A stretch of 64,000 nt of DNA from Taudactylus pleione (Eukaryota; Chordata; Amphibia; Anura; Myobatrachidae): the NCBI GenBank assembly GCA_031769625.1, contig JAUIMM010000002.1:1054001-1118000 (forward strand). Reading direction: 5' to 3'. Shown piece by piece: positions 43,301 through 53,242 of this stretch. Under the pieces are notes generated by a model. It did no database searches, was not told the origin of the DNA, and was given only the letters and a program-made list of their open reading frames with translations. How positions within the stretch are numbered: the first letter of the stretch is position 1; each line of letters starts with the position of its first letter. Made by a program: the position numbers and the translations under genes.

Positions 43301-43494
43301 GTCATTTTCCTGAACTTTGCCATTTGGGATTGTATGTGCCCTCTACTATGACATTGGGCATCGGCCTTGGCAGACGACGTTGATGGCATGTTATCGTCTA
43401 TGTCATGACTAGTGGCAGCAGCTTCAGCACTAGGAGGAAGTGGTTCTTGATCTTTCTCTATTTTATTTTTATCGGAGAAAGTTTGGTCCTCCAT
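40372..43494 (-). CDS. hAT transposase with BED zinc finger, 1040 residues, intact single exon
   Basis: The uninterrupted minus-strand frame begins at ATG 43494 (MEDQTFSDKNK). The N-terminal third is low-complexity and charged, with a basic KKIKRVKLAKAQRR segment that may be a nuclear signal. A BED finger follows: SLVWQYFYPNPDNN, CTICKGEISRG, then HLGTSSLIRHLQRVHKK, with the CxxC...HxxxxxH ligands. The RNase H-like catalytic core contains TTDMWTSGTGQTKDYM, CFAHTINLVVQNFLK and VTRWNSTLYML, hAT hallmarks around the catalytic D and the CxxH motif. The C-terminal dimerisation domain shows YLYWQEKEAIWRPLYKLALF and SSVYSERVFSAAGNLVSERR, then an acidic tail. Length is larger than the 600-800 residues common in hAT because of the N-terminal extension. 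ZBED-type domestication is unlikely, since TIRs and TSD are present. Confidence 0.96.
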   Translation of the reverse strand: MEDQTFSDKNKIEKDQEPLPPSAEAAATSHDIDDNMPSTSSAKADAQCHSRGHIQSQMAKFRKMTLKKTFKSAEEKRKLANMPFTTRSGKERLRSIPSMFMTSGSASHDDGSTPPTKKIKRVKLAKAQRRTVLSKKISQIPKESPSVVVVAMPDLPSTGREEVALSTICTPPASAERSTHSPLADMQIEDVTVEVQQDEDTGVAGAEEEVGEEDSDGDVVCLNQAPGETVVVRGMKKPITVMPGQKTKHSTSLVWQYFYPNPDNNCLAICTICKGEISRGRDVNHLGTSSLIRHLQRVHKKLLSSSETLAQTVSSPGTPKSRCPVVSKRLQTTPSTPSSSISSLVRIGSSPAGHITGMTDSPIRDSSGGSCIATPTAAAAAVAAAAGSRSSSQRGSRNTTTFTKQLTLQQSLARRMKYDSSHPEAKRITEALTAMLVLDVRPVSAISAVGFRQLMEVVCPRFQIPSRFHFTRQAIPRLYRNVRKSVLSVLKNAVVHNVHLTTDMWTSGTGQTKDYMTVTAHWVDVSPYAATAAAAASPVAASQKCQLVTRQATLCITGFSKRHTADNLLEKLREIIAQWLTPLRLSWGFVISDNATNIVRALHLGKFQHVPCFAHTINLVVQNFLKSDRGVQETLWVARKISGHFRHSATACRRLERQQTLLNLPRHHLKQEVVTRWNSTLYMLQRMEEQQKAIQAYTSTYDIGKGGGMHLTQAQWRMISVLCKVLQPFELATREVSSDTASLSQVIPLIRLLQKQLEKVKEELRRSDSARHVGLVDEALHSLCQDSRVVNLLKSDHYILATVLDPRFKAYVVSLFPADTSLQRCKDLLVNTLSAEAERDTSTAPSSFSPATGAARKKLRYPKQPAGGDAGQAGPSLDIWSGLKDLATISDMSTVTAYDTVTIDRMVEDYIGDSIQVGMSDSPYLYWQEKEAIWRPLYKLALFYLSCPPSSVYSERVFSAAGNLVSERRRRLLPQNVEKMMFIKMNYQLFQGDQPPEGTEGPVVVDSSGDELILCEDEDVHTEEGEESVDEEDEDDILPP

Positions 43495-43532
43495 TTATGT
43501 TATATCGATTTGATATATACGTGCGGCTAAAC

Positions 43533-45462
43533 ACAGAAAATACATTTTTTTTTGGTTCGGACTGGAGTGTACTTTGTGGGTTACAGCACCCTTTAACGGT
43601 CAAGCCAGCCGGCCCTTTACTTATGACACAGGCGCACTCTTGGCACTACTTTGTTGATGCACGTGCGGCTACTGCGCACACAATTCACAAACACAGAAAA
43701 TAATTTTTTTTTGGTTTGGACTGGAGTGTACTTTGGGGGTTACAGCACCCTTTAACGGTCAAGCCAGCCGGCCCTTTACTTATGACACAGGCGCACGCTT
43801 GGCACTACTTTGTTGATGCACGTGCGGCTACTGCGCACACAATTCACAAACACAGAAAATAATTTTTTTTTGGTTTGGACTGGAGTGTACTTTCGGGGGT
43901 TACAGCACCCTTTAACGGTCAAGCCAGCCGGCCCTTTACTTATGACACAGGCGCACGCTTGGCACTACTTTGTTGATGCACGTGCGGCTACTGCGCACAC
44001 AATTCACAAACACAGAAAATAATTTTTTTTTAGGTTTGGACTGGAGTGTACTTTCGGGGGTTACAGCACCCTTAACGGTCAAGCCAGCCGGCCCTTTACT
44101 TATGACACAGGCGCACGCTTGGCACTACTTTGTTGATGCACGTGCGGCTACTGCGCACACAATTCACAAACACAGAAAATAATTTTTTTTTTGGTTTGGA
44201 CTGGAGTGTACTTTCGGGGGTTACAGCACCCTTAACGGTCAAGCCAGCCGGCCCTTTACTTATGACACAGGCGCACGCTTGGCACTACTTTGTTGATGCA
44301 CGTGCGGCTACTGCGCACACAATTCACAAACACAGAAAATAATTTTTTTTTTGGTTTGGACTGGAGTGTACTTTCGGGAGTTACAGCACCCTTAACGGTC
44401 AAGCCAGCCGGCCCTTTACTTATGACACAGGCGCACGCTTGGCACTACTTTGTTGATGCACGTGCGGCTACTGCGCACACAATTCACAAACACAGAAAAT
44501 AATTTTTTTTTGGTTTGGACTGGAGTGTACTTTCAGGGGTTACAGCACCCTTTAACGGTCAAGCCAGCCGGCCCTTTACTTATGACACAGGCGCACGCTT
44601 GGCACTACTTTGTTGATGCACGTGCGGCTACTGCGCACACAATTCACAAACACAGAAAATAATTTTTTTTTGGTTTGGACTGGAGTGTACTTTCGGGGGT
44701 TACAGCACCCTTTAACGGTCAAGCCAGCCGGCCCTTTACTTATGACACAGGCGCACTCTTGGCACTACTTTGTTGATGCACGTGCGGCTACTGCGCACAC
44801 AATTCACAAACACAGAAAATAATTTTTTTTTAGGTTTGGACTGGAGTGTACTTTCGGGGGTTACAGCACCCTTAACGGTCAAGCCAGCTGGCCCTTTACT
44901 TATGACACAGGCGCATGCTTGGCACTACTTTGTTGATGCACGTGCGGCTACTGCGCACACAATTCACAAACACAGAAAATAATTTTTTTTTGGTTTGGAC
45001 TGGAGTGTACTTTCGGGGGTTACAGCACCCTTTAACGGTCAAGCCAGCCGGCCCTTTACTTATGACACAGGCGCACGCTTGGCACTACTTTGTTGATGCA
45101 CGTGCGGCTACTGCGCACACAATTCACAAACACAGAAAATAATTTTTTTTTAGGTTTGGACTGGAGTGTACTTTCGGGGGTTACAGCACCCTTAACGGTC
45201 AAGCCAGCCGGCCCTTTACTTATGACACAGGCGCACGCTTGGCACTACTTTGTTGATGCACGTGCGGCTACTGCGCACACAATTCACAAACACAGAAAAT
45301 AATTTTTTTTTTGGTTTGGACTGGAGTGTACTTTCGGGGGTTACAGCACCCTTAACGGTCAAGCCAGCCGGCCCTTTACTTATGACACAGGCGCACGCTT
45401 GGCACTACTTTGTTGATGCACGTGCGGCTACTGCGCACACAATTCACAAACACAGAAAATAT
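43533..45462. repeat. 160-bp tandem array, about 12 copies, inside the hAT element
   Basis: The unit contains GGTTTGGACTGGAGTGTACTTT, GTCAAGCCAGCCGGCCCTTT, ACTTATGACACAGGCGCACG and GTTGATGCACGTGCGGCTAC. Spacing is 160 bp throughout; copies differ by a few bases (TTTTTTTT length, GGGGTT versus GGGGGTT, CCCTTT versus CCCTT). It lies upstream of the transposase start, in the presumed promoter/leader. Each unit gives a false 70-codon frame on +. Confidence 0.97.
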
Positions 45463-45962
45463 ATTATTTTTTTAGCACTTGGGGGGAGCACCCCTGATGG
45501 ACAGAGCACCCCCTGGACAACACTACAGCACCCCTTTAGGACTGGGACACTGCACAGGACTTTGGAACTGACTGCACAACACAGTCCAGCCAGCCCCTAT
45601 GGACTTTGAAGTAGTGGACACAGCCCCTATTAACAACAGCAGCACAGCACAACACAGCCAGCCCCTATGGACTTTGAAGTAGTGGACAACAGCAGCACTA
45701 CACTACACTACACTACACAGCACTAACTCCCACCCTCCCTCTTCACTGTCCACAGCCGAGTGAGAAAATGGCGCCGACGCGGGTACCTTATATAGGATCC
45801 AAAACCCGCGAGACTCGGAAGGCGGGATGATGACGTTTTGCCTCGATGTCAGATCCGAGTCAGGCGGGAAAAGTCGAGCCTGACTCGGATCGGACTCGGA
45901 TCGGGGGGGCTCGGGGGGGTTCGGATTTCAGAAATCCGAACCCGCTCACCCCTACTTGTGAC

Positions 45963-46360
45963 ACCAACTATCAATATATAAAGTAGGAAGCATGATCGTC
46001 TGGGGCTCTTTTGCTGGATCCAAAGTCAGCAACTTGCATGAAGTTACTGTCACCTTGAGCCAGAAGGGTGACCTCAGCATTTTGCAGTGCCATGCAATAC
46101 CCTCTGGTCTGCGCCTAATTGGTCAAGAGTTCATCGTACAGCAATAACCTGAAACATATGTCCAGTCTATGTCAGAACTGCCTTCCGAGGAATAAAACTA
46201 GACGCTAGGCTTCATATCATGGAGTGGCCACACAGTCTCCTGGCTTAAACCCAATTGAGCTGGCTTGGGATGAACTGGACAGAAGGGTAAAAGCAACCAT
46301 TCATCTTAACACATCTGTGAGAACTTCTACAACAGTGTTAGGAAGAACTCCCCAAACTCT
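45963..46360 (+). pseudogene. Tc1/mariner element, right part, decayed
   Basis: This continues the Tc1 transposase after the hAT insertion. Recognisable on + are ATGATCGTCTGGGGCTCTTT (MIVWGSFAGSKV), GGTCTGCGCCTAATTGG and the block before the last catalytic residues, then TGGAGTGGCCACACAGTCTC followed by CTGGCTTAAACCCAATTGAG (the WP.QS.DLNPIE motif). Several indels break the frame. It ends at a Harbinger MITE inserted at 46361. Confidence 0.82.
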
Positions 46361-46879
46361 TGGCCAGATTCAGAGATGTACGTAATGCTGTTAGTTACGC
46401 AGATCGAGCGATTGTTGGGCATTGCGCGGGTGTACGCCGCACTGTGCATGCGCAGCAATTGTTTTGCAACTACGCTCGCACAGAGGAGTCAATCGCAGAG
46501 TGAGTGACAGGTAGTCAGCGTTTGGGGGAGATAACAGGGGGTGACTAGAGAAATGCAGCCGTGTCTGACCAATTAAACGCCATTTCATGGGTGGGCATAA
46601 ATAAGCCATTCCGATCTCCTTCACAGCATGAGAGCTCTCTGCGTGTCTGTCGCTGTGTGTGAAACAGGTCAGACTTGTCGCATACGCTGCATGGCTGCCC
46701 GATCTGTGTTGATGTTACCGATGGTTATGCTGGTGTGAGACATTGGACGGCTATGAGAAGGCAGCAGTGGGCATCCCTATGCCCGGGCAAGCTTTGGAAA
46801 CATTAGTATATTTTCGTAATTGCGACCCATGAAAAATCGCCACTGCGACTTCATTAGCATCCATCTCTGAATCAGGCCC
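46361..46879. mobile_element. Harbinger-type MITE, 519 bp, TSD TCT
   Basis: TGGCCAGATTCAGAGATG on the left and CATCTCTGAATCAGGCCC on the right are inverted repeats; TCT flanks both sides (46358-46360, 46880-46882). It contains GCGCATGCACAGTGCGGCG-type palindromic segments and no coding region. It interrupts the 3' part of the Tc1 element. Confidence 0.83.
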
Positions 46880-46910
46880 TCTGTTTGATTTCCATTGTAG
46901 AAAGAACATA

Positions 46911-47273
46911 CATGCCTACTCTCCCGGAACCTGTGTGAGGCTCACAATATTTTGGGTAGAGCCCCGCAACCCCCCGGTAGAGCAGGCACTTCTTCCACAT
47001 TCTGCCCACTTCATAGTGAAGTGGGCGCAGAAAGGGGAGAATCTTACCATGATTCCGTGATCCGTCGGGAGGGGACGGGGCTTAATGATGCGTTTCTATG
47101 ATAATTACGTCATTTAGCCCCACACCCTACCTAAATGTCTGTGATTCCTGGCATCTCAATGTGAGGGGAGGGGCCTAATGATGCAATCATCTGCCCCGCC
47201 CCCATCACTGCCCACCGGCATCTAGGGATGGAGACTTCTTCCGGACAGCAGACTACAAATGTCGGTAGGTATG
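46911..47273. mobile_element. MITE, termini CATGCCTACTCTCCCGG
   Basis: CATGCCTACTCTCCCGGAAC on the left and ATGTCGGTAGGTATG on the right form imperfect inverted repeats. GGGGAGGGGC and CCGCCCCC segments in between can pair. Non-coding. Confidence 0.55.
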
Positions 47274-47474
47274 AGAAAGAATGACTGTGAGTCCAAAATG
47301 GGGATTCAATTTTGTACAATGAGACATTAAACTGCATGTACTTCACTAAGAGCTGGGAAATGTGGTTGTTCTAAATCTTGTGATTGATAGTGTATATTGT
47401 CTTACTAACCACTCACCAATAGTAATTATACTACAACCATAAGGTCAGTAATGTGGGTGCTTATAATGGGATCA

Positions 47475-47960
47475 GTATGATCGGCCGCATGGCCGGCGGT
47501 TCAAATCCTGGCAGCAGCAGCCCGACAGAGGAGGAAATCCTGATGGTCTAGAGAGGTAAGTATAACTAATCTAATTCCCTCCATAACCCTAACCCTTCTT
47601 TTGGGTGCCTAACCCTAACCTCCCCTTCCCCGCCACCTAAACCAAAGTCCCCTGGGGGGTGACTAACCCTACACTCCACCCGGGGGTGCCTAACCCTAAC
47701 CCCCCCTTCACCTAGCCTAACCCTAAATCCCCCTGGGGGGAAGGGTTAGGCACCCCAGGGGGATTTAGGGTTAGGCTGACCCTAAACTCCCGGGGGAGTG
47801 CCTAACCCTAAGTCCCCCCCAGGAGCCCTAAACCTAACCCTCCCCCCGTGGCTGTCCATGGCCTGTGCCCGGTATCCCTTCGATCAGGATGCCGGGCGCC
47901 GGTCTCCCGGCATAGGTAAAATTACAGGCGTCGGGATTTCGATGCCTGTCATTTAACCCT
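47475..47960. repeat. Interspersed repeat with telomere-like CCTAACCC stretches
   Basis: The segment starts with GGCCGGCGGTTCAAATCCTG, in which GGTTCAAATCC resembles a pol III B box, and runs through irregular CCTAACCCTAA blocks separated by GGGGGTG spacers. A central inverted repeat of CCCTGGGGGG/TTAGGGTTAGG is present. It ends in CGGGATTTCGATGCCTGTCA. It is the same family as 25540-25830. Confidence 0.6.
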
Positions 47961-47999
47961 TGCTGGGATTAAGCAGACAGGAAGTCGACTGTCAGCATT

Positions 48000-48540
48000 G
48001 CATCTGCCTGCTTCCCGACTGCTTCCCCTTATAATCTGTATAGTGTTTGAGGTTATGGAGCATTGAATAGGAATAGAAGTTAGGACATATCTCTATTACT
48101 TATCTCAGGGGGGACACTAATGGTAAGCCTGGTCACTGGGTGATCCTAAAATATTTTATATGTTTTATTTTTATAGTACAAATCCTTAATTATTATTATG
48201 GGGTGTGTCCACTATTATATGTTTGAGAATTACATGATACAGTGGTAATACTGACATGCATTGTGCTAATGGTGCTTCAATAAGTTTTATTTCTCATGTC
48301 TCTAATGTGAGTATTTCATAGAATATTTATTATTGTAATGTAAGAACTCGGGAGGAGAAGATCCCTGACAGGTGCTCACTGTCAGAGTGTCCCTAGCAGG
48401 GACCTCCTTCTGAGCGCCATTGAAGACCATCAGTAGGGACCATCAGTAGGGACCTCCGGCCGTTGTCACTAAGGGAGAAAAGAATAGAATAATCTATTCA
48501 GCGCGTATCATCCTTTAGGTTGCCAAGCAAGGGAACACTC
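48000..48540. other. Unassigned sequence
   Basis: No array, terminal repeat or coding region was recognised. A short direct repeat GACCATCAGTAGG occurs twice at about 48427-48455. Confidence 0.4.
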
Positions 48541-48545
48541 ACGGG

Positions 48546-49007
48546 CAGGGCCAGATTAAGGCTTGTGGAGACCCTGGGGCAACTAAGCTAAAGGGGCCCC
48601 CTCCAAGCCACATAAAGCCTACACCACACCCGCAAGCCACATGGAGCATATCCACCCCTCCTACCCTCATCCCCCTGATTACTCACCTCCTGTGATTCTG
48701 GCTGTTACATCACAGTCAGTGCTGCTGCATAGAGCGCAGAGTAGCTCCTGAGGCCACACATCAGTGATCAGCTTCACAAACATCATGTGTCACGTGACAA
48801 TGATGAGGGGACTTGGGAACCGCTCTGTGCTGTATGCAGCAGTACCGACAGTGCTGCTGCATTCAGAACATAGGGCTGCGGCAGCTGAGCCCCCATCCGG
48901 GAAGATACTTGTTCTCGACAGTGTCACACCGACCCTGTGTGGGGACCCCTCTGTGTGTGGGGGTCACAGAGCGATCGACCCTGTTACCCTCTCTTAATCC
49001 GGTCCTG
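48546..49007. mobile_element. hAT-type MITE, termini CAGGGCCAGATTAAG
   Basis: CAGGGCCAGATTAAGGC on the left and CTCTTAATCCGGTCCTG on the right are inverted repeats typical of hAT MITEs. The flanks CTCACGGG and CTCGCGGT agree at 6 of 8 positions, consistent with an aged 8-bp duplication. Confidence 0.7.
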
Positions 49008-49401
49008 CTCGCGGTTGATGGTGACCTTCACTGGGAGGGTATATGGTCATCACAGGCACTGGTGCCTCAGCCACCCAGGTATCACCTAATAGTACTTGTG
49101 CACTGAGGGTGAAATGCGGGTGTGCAAGCATCACTGATACCGGAAGGAAGGGGACAAGATCAGGACACACACACAGAGTGTATACTCACCATTGTAATAC
49201 TTGTCACCTTGCTTGAGGGTCACACAGCACCTGTGAGGATATATTCCACAGCCACCCACACAACTACCTCCATACTAACCTAACAATGTGTCACCCGACT
49301 AACCTACCGCTACCTAACATAACATGGCCCTAACTACAACTGGCCTAGTGTGACACAACAATACACAATAACTCAGGTGTGGTGCACTATACTAAAGCTA
49401 A
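49008..49401. other. Unassigned sequence
   Basis: Nothing recognised; contains ACCTAAC/CTAACCTA-like dispersed motifs at 49270-49340. Confidence 0.35.
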
Positions 49402-49825
49402 GGGGCTGATTCAGAGGTGGATGCTATGGCTGCGTCTTTCTTCTCAGTGCACCTGCAAATCTCTGCTAATATCACAGCCGATGGGCTTCCTACTAAGACT
49501 GGTAGGAATCCGCCGCTTGTGTACAAAGACGCTCCATCGGTCACACCATCAGACATTAGAGCTGCTCAGAATGTCCATTGTATCATGGCTGCCAGTGCAA
49601 ATACATCTTAGGACAGTCACTGGTGGTGTCACACCTTCACCTGGCTAGCCACCCCGTTACCTCCCAGGACCTCTTATCAAAGTTCCTTCCTGCATTTGAA
49701 ATTCTGCGATCGCTGACAGTAATCATCGGAGAGCATGCGCAGTGTGACTCAGATATGTGCGCAGTACAAAATTCATTGGCCACCTGCGCAATGATTGGTG
49801 CAGCGTCCACATCTTTATCAGGCCC
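49402..49825. mobile_element. Harbinger-type MITE, 424 bp, TSD TAA
   Basis: GGGGCTGATTCAGAGG at the left and ATCTTTATCAGGCCC at the right form a short inverted repeat, with TAA on both outer sides (49399-49401, 49826-49828). The open frames across it are chance. Confidence 0.72.
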
Positions 49826-50112
49826 TAAGTGACAATCTGCTCTTCAGCTAGACAATGTCCCAGCATAAGACAGCAAGGTCCAGAATTACACTCAGGCCGA
49901 CAGCAATTTACATTAATGGTATAGAATTTGGTGGGAAACGTGCTGATAACACCTGGTGGTGCAGTGGGTAGTGTGGCAGCGGTCAACCCCTCACACCAGA
50001 GACACCAACAAGGGGAGTATGCAATGTCCATGGGCTTAGCGCCCAAGTTTAAATTGCCCATAGAATGTCTCCTGCACAGGGTTAACATCCAAAGCTAAAT
50101 CATCTCCCAAAG

Positions 50113-50800
50113 TCTAGTGCCACAAGATAAATAAGTCCCCACAGGCGTAGTGCCACAAGATAAATCATCCCTCATAGGCCTAGTGCCACAAGATAAATCA
50201 TCCCTCATAGGCCTAGTGCCACAAGATAAATCATCCCTCATAGGCCTAGTGCCACAAGATAAATCATCACTCATAGGCCTAGTGCCGCAAGATAAATAAG
50301 CCCTCATAGGCCTAGTGCCGCAAGATAAATAAGCCCTCATAGGCCTAGTGCCGCAAGATAAATAAGCCCTCATAGGCCTAGTGCCGCAAGATAAATAAGC
50401 CCTCATAGGCCTAGTGCCGCAAGATAAATAAGCCCTCATAGGCCTAGTGCCGCAAGATAAATAAGCCCTCATAGGCCTAGTGCCGCAAGATAAATAAGCC
50501 CTCATAGGCCTAGTGCCGCAAGATAAATAAGCCCTCATAGGCCTAGTGCCGCAAGATAAATAAGCCCTCATAGGCCTAGTGCCGCAAGATAAATAAGCCC
50601 TCATAGGCCTAGTGCCACAAGATAAATAAGCCCTCATAGGCCTAGTGCCGCAAGATAAATAAGCCCTCATAGGCCTAGTGCCACAAGATAAATAAACCCT
50701 CATAGGCCTAGTGCCGCAAGATAAATAAACCCTCATAGGCCTAGTGCCACAAGATAAATAAGCCGTCATAGGCCTAGTGCCGCAAGATAAATAAGCCCTT
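50113..50800. repeat. 33-bp tandem array, about 21 copies
   Basis: The unit CCTCATAGGCCTAGTGCCGC plus AAGATAAATAAGC repeats every 33 bp with few variants (GCCGC/GCCAC, AAGC/CATC, AAACC). Because 33 is a multiple of three, a 252-codon frame (unit AYLSCGTRPMR) stays open on minus. It has no recognisable domain. Confidence 0.95.
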
Positions 50801-51267
50801 AACACTAAACCATCCATGACGCATCGAAATTTGTATGCAATGCATCCTGCCACTCTTTGTATGCATGCCAGTGTTAATTACGCCGGTAAGTATGGAGAAA
50901 AATGCAAAGGACAGCTCTCTCAGTAAGATCTGTTGTTTGCAATAGAAGGACTTCCAGGTCTATGACCCAGAGGTCCCCCTAGTGTCCTCCTGTGCATGCG
51001 GAGATGGAAGTGCACCACAGGGGGTGCTGGGAGGGGTCCAATTAGATTACTTAACACGCAGGGGTGGATTGGAATGAAAAACCAGCCCGGGAAATTTCTG
51101 GAAGCAGCCCTAATGAGGGCGGGGTCTGTCATGGGGGGATACACCCTCCTCATAGGACCTAATTCACATGCAGCCTTCCTTGCATTTTTTGCAGCAATTG
51201 TGTCTGTGACATTATACGAATGCTGCTACAGAGCCCTTCTCTGGTGCACATCCATGCATCTAACTCA
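50801..51267. other. Mostly unassigned; contains a GGGGTGGATTGGAATGAAAA-type repeat end at about 51060
   Basis: AGGGGTGGATTGG...CCAGCCCGGGAAATTTCTGG at 51058-51110 matches the start of the segment at 62015, so it belongs to a dispersed element. The rest is unrecognised. Confidence 0.35.
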
Positions 51268-51784
51268 GGGGCCCATTTATCAAAGTGCATTTGAGGTAAA
51301 TTCCCCGAAAACACCTGTTTTCGGGGGTTTACCTCAAATACTTAGTATCCCCCGAATGTATGAAGGAGGGACCGCAGCAGGTATCTCCAATAGGTTTCTA
51401 TGGGGGATGCGATGCTGCCAAATGTATCAATATCAGGAATGCGAAGCATTCCCGATATTGGCCCCAGCAGCTAACGCTATCTAAAGATAGCGTTAGCCGC
51501 TGTTTCCTATGGGCACTTACCGCATATCAGCCGGCGGAGGGATCTGCCAGATCCCTCCACCGGCAATGGGCGCCGCTCATGTGCAGCCCGCGGTACTGCG
51601 CATGCGCAGAAGCCCCGACTGCCCTCCGGAGACATCGCAGGGACGGGCTCTTTTCGGAGCCCGTCTCCCTGCATGTCCCGGATAATACATCCGGCAGATA
51701 GGATCACATTTTGCAATGCGATCAGGGGTGATACTGCATGCCCTGATCGCATTGCAAAATGCGATCATTAATAAATGGGCCCCC
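51268..51784. mobile_element. MITE, termini GGGGCCCATTTATCAA
   Basis: GGGGCCCATTTATCAAAGTG on the left and TTAATAAATGGGCCCC on the right are inverted repeats; internal palindromes include CCCCGAAAACACCTGTTTTC followed by GGGG, and GATCGCATTGCAAAATGCGA. GC-rich chance frames are present. The TSD was not resolved. Confidence 0.75.
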
Positions 51785-52034
51785 AAGTCCTATAATGCTG
51801 TATACTATGCCTTAGTGGTACTTGCTATATGAAATAACTACAATGAGGACATGTATATTTACATAATGGCACTGCAGATCGCAGTCACCATTATTGTCTA
51901 TGGGGACTACGATCTCAGCCCTATGTACCAAACACCAAAACGCAAAGTTTGACCCCATTAATTTTCACCATCTTCAGATATCCAGAAGTGCACATATATT
52001 TTAATGGTTTCTCATTATATTTTCACCATCATAC

Positions 52035-52105
52035 ACATTATTATTATTATTACCAGTTATTTATATAGCGCACACATATTCCGCAGCGCTGTACAGAGTA
52101 TATTT
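52035..52105. repeat. LINE2/CR1-like or SINE 3' end
   Basis: An (ATT)n run followed by CCAGTTATTTATATAGCGCA and CATATTCCGCAGCGCTGTAC is the conserved tail of widespread vertebrate LINE/SINE families. Only this short end is seen. Confidence 0.45.
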
Positions 52106-52388
52106 GGCCATTCACATCAGTGATACACTATTTTTATTCTGTGCACTGATATTTACATTTGTCTCATTGATTTGATACACATTGTTGCAGTGCCGTGCCT
52201 CCTGGTGATGCAGGTCACCGTGCATCCGTGGTTGCTGGGTGACGAGCAGATCCCCCTGCTTCTGCCGGAATTCCCGCTGGCCGTGCTGTGGGGACGTCCA
52301 GCGCTGAAACAACCGAGTTATTCATTTGCTCACTCCATTATAAGGTAAGCACTATTGTATTTTCACGATTGCTTGTTAATGTACAGTC

Positions 52389-52417
52389 CGGATGAAAAGG
52401 TCTTAGGACCTTGAAAC
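52389..52417 (+). ncRNA. Hammerhead-ribozyme-like motif of a Penelope element (one core substitution)
   Basis: The order is CGGATGA (canonical CTGATGA with T to G), a 6-bp stem AAGGTC/GACCTT with loop TTAG, then GAAAC. This is the layout of the catalytic core known from PLE terminal repeats. The core change probably abolishes cleavage. Stem I and III partners were not verified. Confidence 0.4.
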
Positions 52418-52722
52418 ATCAATTTCATCTGTACCTTATGATTTTGTTTACTTAAACACATTTGAACACCATTGGATTTTGGAGTGCCGCCTAATTTTTT
52501 TCCTTTCAATTGTGGTGCTGCCATGAATCGTTACAGGAAATACTTGCATATAGACATATGTTTGTACATAGATTTGACCTTAGAGCGACTGGCTAGTTGG
52601 TTAAAATGAATAAATAATATCTTGTAATAATCAATCTGTACAAAAAATAAATAAATATATATATATATAATCGGGCAAAGGTGCGGCACTCTCAATAAAT
52701 TGAACACGACAACTGTGTGTGT

Positions 52723-52768
52723 AATATCAACGTTTCAGTACATTGACGTACTATCTTCAGGATAACAA
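52723..52768 (-). ncRNA. Hammerhead-like motif, degenerate
   Basis: On minus, CCTGAAGATAGTACGTCAAT is followed by GTACTGAAACGTTGATAT: a CTGAnGA-like core, GTAC/GTAC stem and GAAAC. It is a PLE-type remnant with an insertion in the core. Confidence 0.3.
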
Positions 52769-52987
52769 TACATACAAAAAGTTCTTACCTTAAATACTGT
52801 AACACCACCAGTGAAAACCGCGCAGGGAGCGGGACCAGCCACCCATCTGGAGTTAGCTATAGATCACGTCATCATGTCCGCAACATCGCGGGCATGTGAC
52901 AGAGTGCCCATCACCAGGCAACCAAAGTAAACATATTAAATACAGTGCTGTAGCTGAAATACAGAGAGAAATAAACAACACCATTCA

Positions 52988-53237
52988 TTGAGCGACTATT
53001 TCCGTGCCAAGATGATCCCTAGGGGTTTTAGAATTAATAATTGCCCTATCATTGGCCATTACGACCCACAGTTTTGCAAGAGATGGATCGCAATCCTTAA
53101 CAAATGCTCATTTGATCTAATACTTTTAGTCATCGAGCAATCCAGGAAAGAGTTAACAACAGTTAAAGAGCGGATCAAATCTTTTGAAAATAAATACATA
53201 CCCATTTTGACCAATGATTGTGATATTGATTGGGCTC
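52988..53237 (+). pseudogene. Penelope-like ORF, N-terminal region
   Basis: The frame reads MSDYFRAKMIPRGFRINNCP, then DPQFCKRWIAILNKCSFDLI, LLVIEQSRKELTTVKERI and DCDIDWAH. I recognise this as the conserved N-terminal segment of Penelope/Neptune-type ORFs (SDY..A..IPRG, W..ILNKCSFDLM.LIIE). The frame is cut by a MITE at 53243 and appears to resume at 54185 with NEQIGIYKHDLIKFKKTQ. Confidence 0.7.
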
Positions 53238-53242
53238 ACAAA

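Larger units (their letters stand above)
39738..45954 (-). mobile_element. hAT DNA transposon, 6.2 kb, complete, TSD CTTGTGAC
   Basis: The left end TAGGGGTGTGCACCGGCC and the right end CGGGTTCGGATT...CGCTCACCCCTA form short terminal inverted repeats (TAGGGGTG). CTTGTGAC occurs immediately outside both (39730-39737, 45955-45962), a perfect 8-bp duplication. The element carries one intact transposase gene on minus (40372-43494) and, between its start and the right end, a 160-bp tandem array. It interrupts a decayed Tc1 element. A second copy with the same left end starts at 62676. Intact coding capacity, a perfect TSD and a near-identical sister copy suggest recent activity. Confidence 0.95.

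Noticed and set aside
40310..43351. Numerous plus-strand frames opposite the hAT transposase
   Set aside because: Antisense shadows of the 1040-codon gene; no domains recognised.
43810..45609. Series of 70-codon plus-strand frames spaced 160 bp
   Set aside because: One per unit of the hAT-internal array, with no domain; the transposase is on the other strand.
47560..47850. True telomere or chromosome end
   Set aside because: The CCTAACC blocks are irregular, interrupted by GGGGGTG spacers, and embedded in a repeat that also occurs at 25540.
50113..50800. CRISPR array
   Set aside because: Units are contiguous with no unique spacers, and the context is eukaryotic; the same holds for the 24-, 31-, 48- and 50-bp arrays.
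50095..50853. 252-codon repetitive minus-strand frame
   Set aside because: A consequence of a 33-bp (multiple of three) array without stops; kept as a repeat only.
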